This document shows, piece by piece, positions 5,899-8,823 of a stretch of 8,823 nucleotides of DNA. The position numbers were made by a program, and so were the translations under genes. The stretch comes from Flavobacterium psychrophilum (GTDB lineage: Bacteria > Bacteroidota > Bacteroidia > Flavobacteriales > Flavobacteriaceae). Position 1 is the stretch's first letter. Every line of letters starts with the position of its first letter. The notes under the pieces are model-generated. The model was not told the origin of the DNA. It saw only the letters and a list, made by a program, of their open reading frames with translations, and did no database searches. The stretch spans positions 1-8,823 of the forward strand of contig CAMDGJ010000120.1 of the NCBI GenBank assembly GCA_945897545.1. The letters run 5' to 3'.

Positions 5899-5926
5899 AA
5901 AATAAAAATTAAATTAATTATACAAT

Positions 5927-6673
5927 ATGAAATTACTTGAAGGAAAAGTGGCCATAATTACTGGCGCAAGTCGCGGAATTGGAAAAGGAATTGCAGAAGT
6001 TTTTGCTAAACACGGCGCAAACGTGGCGTTTACTTACAGTTCCTCAGTAGAATCTGCATTAGCCTTAGAAAACGAATTAAATGTATTAGGTATAAAAGCA
6101 AAAGGATATCAATCAAATGCAGCCGATTTCAATGAAGCACAAACCTTTGTTGATTCTGTTTTGGCTGATTTCGGAACTGTTGATATTTTAATTAACAACG
6201 CCGGAATTACAAAGGATAATTTATTAATGAGAATGTCCGAAGCTGATTTTGATCAAGTAATTGATGTTAATTTGAAATCAGTTTTCAATATGACAAAAGC
6301 GATTCAAAGAACTTTCTTGAAACAACGTTCGGGTTCTATAATCAATATGAGTTCTGTAGTAGGAGTGAAGGGAAATGCGGGCCAAACTAATTATGCGGCT
6401 TCGAAAGCGGGAGTTATTGGCTTCACAAAATCTGTGGCGCTTGAATTAGGTTCTCGTAATATTCGTTGCAACGCAATTGCTCCAGGATTTATTGAAACCG
6501 AAATGACAGCAAAATTAAGCGATGAGGTAGTTCAAGGTTGGAGAGACGGAATTCCGTTGAAACGCGGCGGAACTACCGAAGATGTTGCTAATGCTTGCCT
6601 TTTCTTGGCCTCAGATATGAGTGCTTATGTCACTGGACAAGTATTGAATGTTTGTGGAGGGATGCTTACTTAA
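5927..6673 (+). CDS. fabG: 3-oxoacyl-ACP reductase FabG
   Basis: FabG reduces 3-oxoacyl-ACP to 3-hydroxyacyl-ACP with NADPH in the type II fatty-acid elongation cycle (cytoplasm). The 248-residue protein is a classical short-chain dehydrogenase of normal length. The cofactor motif TGASRGIG is at 12-19, NNAG at 90-93, and the tetrad is N115, S143 (in INMSSVVG), Y156 and K160 (YAASK), followed by PG at 186-187. The match of SSVVG..GNAGQTNYAASKAG and the ending YVTGQVLNVCGGM to FabG is better than to generic SDRs. It is not next to fabD, acpP or fabF here, so a lone FabG paralogue is possible. It is preceded by a structured leader with its own promoter-like box and an A/T-rich initiation region without Shine-Dalgarno. 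The VWA gene follows 63 bases later with no terminator between. Confidence 0.93.
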   Translation: MKLLEGKVAIITGASRGIGKGIAEVFAKHGANVAFTYSSSVESALALENELNVLGIKAKGYQSNAADFNEAQTFVDSVLADFGTVDILINNAGITKDNLLMRMSEADFDQVIDVNLKSVFNMTKAIQRTFLKQRSGSIINMSSVVGVKGNAGQTNYAASKAGVIGFTKSVALELGSRNIRCNAIAPGFIETEMTAKLSDEVVQGWRDGIPLKRGGTTEDVANACLFLASDMSAYVTGQVLNVCGGMLT

Positions 6674-6683
6674 AAAGTTTGCC

Positions 6684-6732
6684 GATTTCGGATTTCAGTA
6701 TGCAACTGAACACTAAATACTGAACACTAAAT
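6684..6732. repeat. Heptad (ACTRAnn) array upstream of the VWA gene
   Basis: Four in-register 7-base units alternate ACTGAAC (6705-6711, 6719-6725) and ACTAAAT (6712-6718, 6726-6732). They end four bases before the ATG at 6737. Upstream are inverted or related heptads: GATTTCG (6684-6690), GATTTCA (6691-6697), and TTTCAGT (6693-6699). TTCAGT (6694-6699) is complementary to ACTGAA (6705-6710), so a small hairpin can form. This is the same unit and the same position relative to a start codon as the array at 278-381. Confidence 0.8.
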
Positions 6733-6736
6733 TAAA

Positions 6737-8764
6737 ATGACAACAAACACGATACTATTACTTCTACTTTCTTTACTAATAGCAGGTAGTTTGTCTTATT
6801 TTCAATATTATTATAAAGCCAAAACCAAGTCAAAAGTGAGCTTGTTTTTGGCTTTTTTACGTTTTTTCTCCATTTTTGGAATTTTGTTGTTGTTGATAAA
6901 TCCAATAATGAGTCGTAAAACACTCGAAACTATCAAAACGCCTTTGCCAATCGTGGTTGATAATTCAAGTTCGATTTTGGATTTGAATGCCAAAGAAACT
7001 ACTTTGGAATTGTTTAAAAATCTTTACCAAAATAAAGATTTGCAGGATAAATTCGATTTTCAATCCTATCGTTTTGATAGTGACTTTCAACTTACAGAGC
7101 AGTTCGATTTCAAAGGATCTCAAACCAATATTGATGAAGTGGCCAAAAGCCTGAAAAGTATATATAAAAACGCCACTTTTCCAACAGTTTTAATCACGGA
7201 CGGAAATCAAACTTCGGGTAATGATTATGTATATTCTTTTGATTCAAATAATTCTGTTTATCCTTTGGTTGTTGGCGATACAACGAAATTTTTAGATTTA
7301 AAAGTGAATCAGTTGAATGTCAATAAATATGCTTTTCATAAGAATAAATTTCCCGTGGAAATGTTTTTAAGTTACTCAGGAAACAAAAGCTTAAATGCTG
7401 AGTTTAGTATTTCGCAAGGAAATTCGGTTTTATTAAAACAAAGTGTTTCTTTTTCTCCATCTAAAAAATCAGTAATTATAAACGTTTTACTTCCTGCTGA
7501 TAAAATTGGATTGCAAGTTTTTAATGCGACAATTTCGTCTAAAGAAAAAGAAAAAAACAGCTATAATAACACCAAGAATTTTGCAGTTGAAGTGATGGAT
7601 CAAAAGACAAATGTGGCTATTGTTTCGGCTATAAATCATCCTGATATAGGAGCTTTGAAACGATCAATTGAAACTAATGCACAACGCAAAGTAACTATTA
7701 TTAAACCTAATGCAATCAATTCGTTACAAGATTATACTGTTTTAATTTTATATCAACCTACTACAGATTTCAAGTCTGTTTTCGAGAACAATAAATTAGC
7801 TGGAATCAACACTTTTATCATCACGGGAAATAACACCGATTTCAATTTTTTGAACCAACAGCAAAGTAGTTTAACTTTCAAAATGAGTGGTCAAAAAGAA
7901 GATTATTTGGCTGGATTCAATTCGCAGTTTAATCTTTTTGCAATCGATAATTTAGGTTTCGAAAATATGCCGCCCTTGCAAAATGCTTTCGGAACAGTTA
8001 CAACAAATGGATCTGTCTCGACCTTGCTGGCCTCCAAAATCAGGAACATTGAGACGAATTCCCCATTATTGGCTTTTGCCGAAAATCAAGGAAGGCGTTC
8101 GGCTTTTCTTTTGGGAGAAAACCTCTGGAAATGGCGTTTGCAAAGTCATATCGACAATCAATCTTTTGATAAATTTGATGTTTTCATGGATAAAATCATT
8201 CAATTTTTGGCATCCAATGATTCTAAGAAATCATTGGTGGTCAACCACGAAAGTTTTTATAATTCAGGGGAGCCAATTGAAATTTCTGCTCAGTATTTCA
8301 ATAAAAACTACGAATTTGACGAAAAGGCACGTTTGACAATCTCAGTTACTAATGTTAAATCGAAGCAAACTAAAAACTACGATTTATTAAAAGGCAATAA
8401 TTCCTTTAAGGCTAATCTTGACGGGCTTTTGGCAGGAGCTTATAATTTTTCTGTTCGAGAATTAAATTCAAAAACAAGCCATTCTGGTCATTTTGAAATC
8501 TTAGATTTTGACATCGAAAAGCAATTTGTAAATCCAGATGTGGAGAAATTAAAACAATTGGCGAACCAAACTCAAGGTAAGGTTCATTACCCAAATCAAA
8601 TTGATTCTTTGATCAAAACACTTTTGAAAAATGAAAATTACAAAGCCGTCCAGAAAGAAACAGTAACCAAAACTCCTTTGATTGATTGGATTTGGTTATT
8701 GATTTTAATTGCCATTTCACTAACTTCGGAATGGTTTATAAGGAAATATAATGGAATGCTTTAA
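6737..8764 (+). CDS. VWA-domain membrane protein
   Basis: A 675-residue protein with two N-terminal membrane segments (about 5-22 and 36-57) and one near the C-terminus (about 648-665), so most of it lies outside the cytoplasm. Directly after the second segment is a von Willebrand A-like domain with an intact MIDAS: DxSxS at D75, S77, S79 (VVDNSSSI), a Thr at T130 (SQTNID), and ITDG with D155. From about 290 to 375 a segment with alternating strands (TNVAIVSAIN, YTVLILYQP, INTFIITGNN) resembles the glutamine-amidotransferase-like fold seen in related proteins. GRRSAFLLGENLWKWRL (452-468) is another family-like motif, and a beta-sandwich-like stretch (about 500-590) follows. It resembles BatA-like/VWA membrane proteins of Bacteroidetes. 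Partners and function are unknown. It is probably co-transcribed with fabG. Confidence 0.85.
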   Translation: MTTNTILLLLLSLLIAGSLSYFQYYYKAKTKSKVSLFLAFLRFFSIFGILLLLINPIMSRKTLETIKTPLPIVVDNSSSILDLNAKETTLELFKNLYQNKDLQDKFDFQSYRFDSDFQLTEQFDFKGSQTNIDEVAKSLKSIYKNATFPTVLITDGNQTSGNDYVYSFDSNNSVYPLVVGDTTKFLDLKVNQLNVNKYAFHKNKFPVEMFLSYSGNKSLNAEFSISQGNSVLLKQSVSFSPSKKSVIINVLLPADKIGLQVFNATISSKEKEKNSYNNTKNFAVEVMDQKTNVAIVSAINHPDIGALKRSIETNAQRKVTIIKPNAINSLQDYTVLILYQPTTDFKSVFENNKLAGINTFIITGNNTDFNFLNQQQSSLTFKMSGQKEDYLAGFNSQFNLFAIDNLGFENMPPLQNAFGTVTTNGSVSTLLASKIRNIETNSPLLAFAENQGRRSAFLLGENLWKWRLQSHIDNQSFDKFDVFMDKIIQFLASNDSKKSLVVNHESFYNSGEPIEISAQYFNKNYEFDEKARLTISVTNVKSKQTKNYDLLKGNNSFKANLDGLLAGAYNFSVRELNSKTSHSGHFEILDFDIEKQFVNPDVEKLKQLANQTQGKVHYPNQIDSLIKTLLKNENYKAVQKETVTKTPLIDWIWLLILIAISLTSEWFIRKYNGML

Positions 8765-8773
8765 CATTTAAAT

Positions 8774-8815
8774 TATGTGAAATTGCATTTTTAGAACACT
8801 TAAAAATTCCACATA
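8774..8815 (+). terminator. Possible terminator hairpin after the VWA gene
   Basis: TATGTG (8774-8779) pairs with CACATA (8810-8815). After one A-C mismatch and two more pairs, TTTTTA (8788-8793) pairs with TAAAAA (8801-8806) around a 7-base loop, with a 5-base bulge between the two stems. It begins 9 bases past the stop. The following T run is short (TTTT interrupted after CTA), so it is only a weak candidate. Confidence 0.4.
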
Positions 8816-8823
8816 CTATTTTC

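Noticed and set aside
7983..8336. Overlapping plus-strand frame of 117 codons within the VWA gene
   Set aside because: It lies wholly inside a well-supported gene in another frame, with a Trp- and Ile-rich composition unlike a real protein; judged a shadow.

Overview
The window is AT-rich, has no Shine-Dalgarno sequences in front of its genes (start codons sit in A/T-rich leaders), and carries promoter-like boxes of the Bacteroidetes type (TAnnTTTG). The protein set (EF-P next to an LpxD-type acyltransferase, a stand-alone sucD, FabG, a VWA membrane protein and three consecutive lipoproteins) points to Flavobacteriaceae, most likely Flavobacterium or a close relative. This is inferred from sequence style and remembered gene order, not from a search.

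Layout. Bases 1-2735 hold a plus-strand run: the 3' end of efp, an LpxD-like UDP-acylglucosamine N-acyltransferase, a small NTF2/SnoaL-like protein, and sucD, which has its own promoter-like boxes and ends at a strong intrinsic terminator. A small GIY-YIG-like protein follows (2860-3288), also with a terminator. After a 280-base convergent gap comes a minus-strand operon read from 5541 down to 3569: YHYH-domain lipoprotein, MORN/YwqK-like lipoprotein, SCO1/SenC-like lipoprotein. The genes are packed with a 4-base gap and a 26-base overlap. A 385-base divergent region then leads to fabG, whose leader contains a structured RNA element directly downstream of a promoter-like box. fabG is followed after 63 bases by a 675-residue VWA membrane protein; the window ends just past its stop.

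How the genes work together. Most are housekeeping: translation (EF-P), lipid A acylation (LpxD-like), TCA cycle (SucD), fatty-acid elongation (FabG). The accessory-looking part is the three-lipoprotein operon. All three proteins are predicted to be lipidated outside the cytoplasm; the SCO protein has the CxxxC plus His copper-site residues and the YHYH protein is rich in paired His/Tyr motifs, so a metal-related envelope function is a reasonable but unproven idea.

The most unusual non-coding signals are short-period arrays directly in front of start codons. A 7-base ACTRAnn array lies before the lpxD-like gene and before the VWA gene, each with inverted copies on its upstream side, and an 8-base CTTnGyrn array lies before the GIY-YIG-like gene. 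The fabG leader RNA is the other one. I see no CRISPR array, transposase, tRNA or rRNA, and no clear defence or mobile system.
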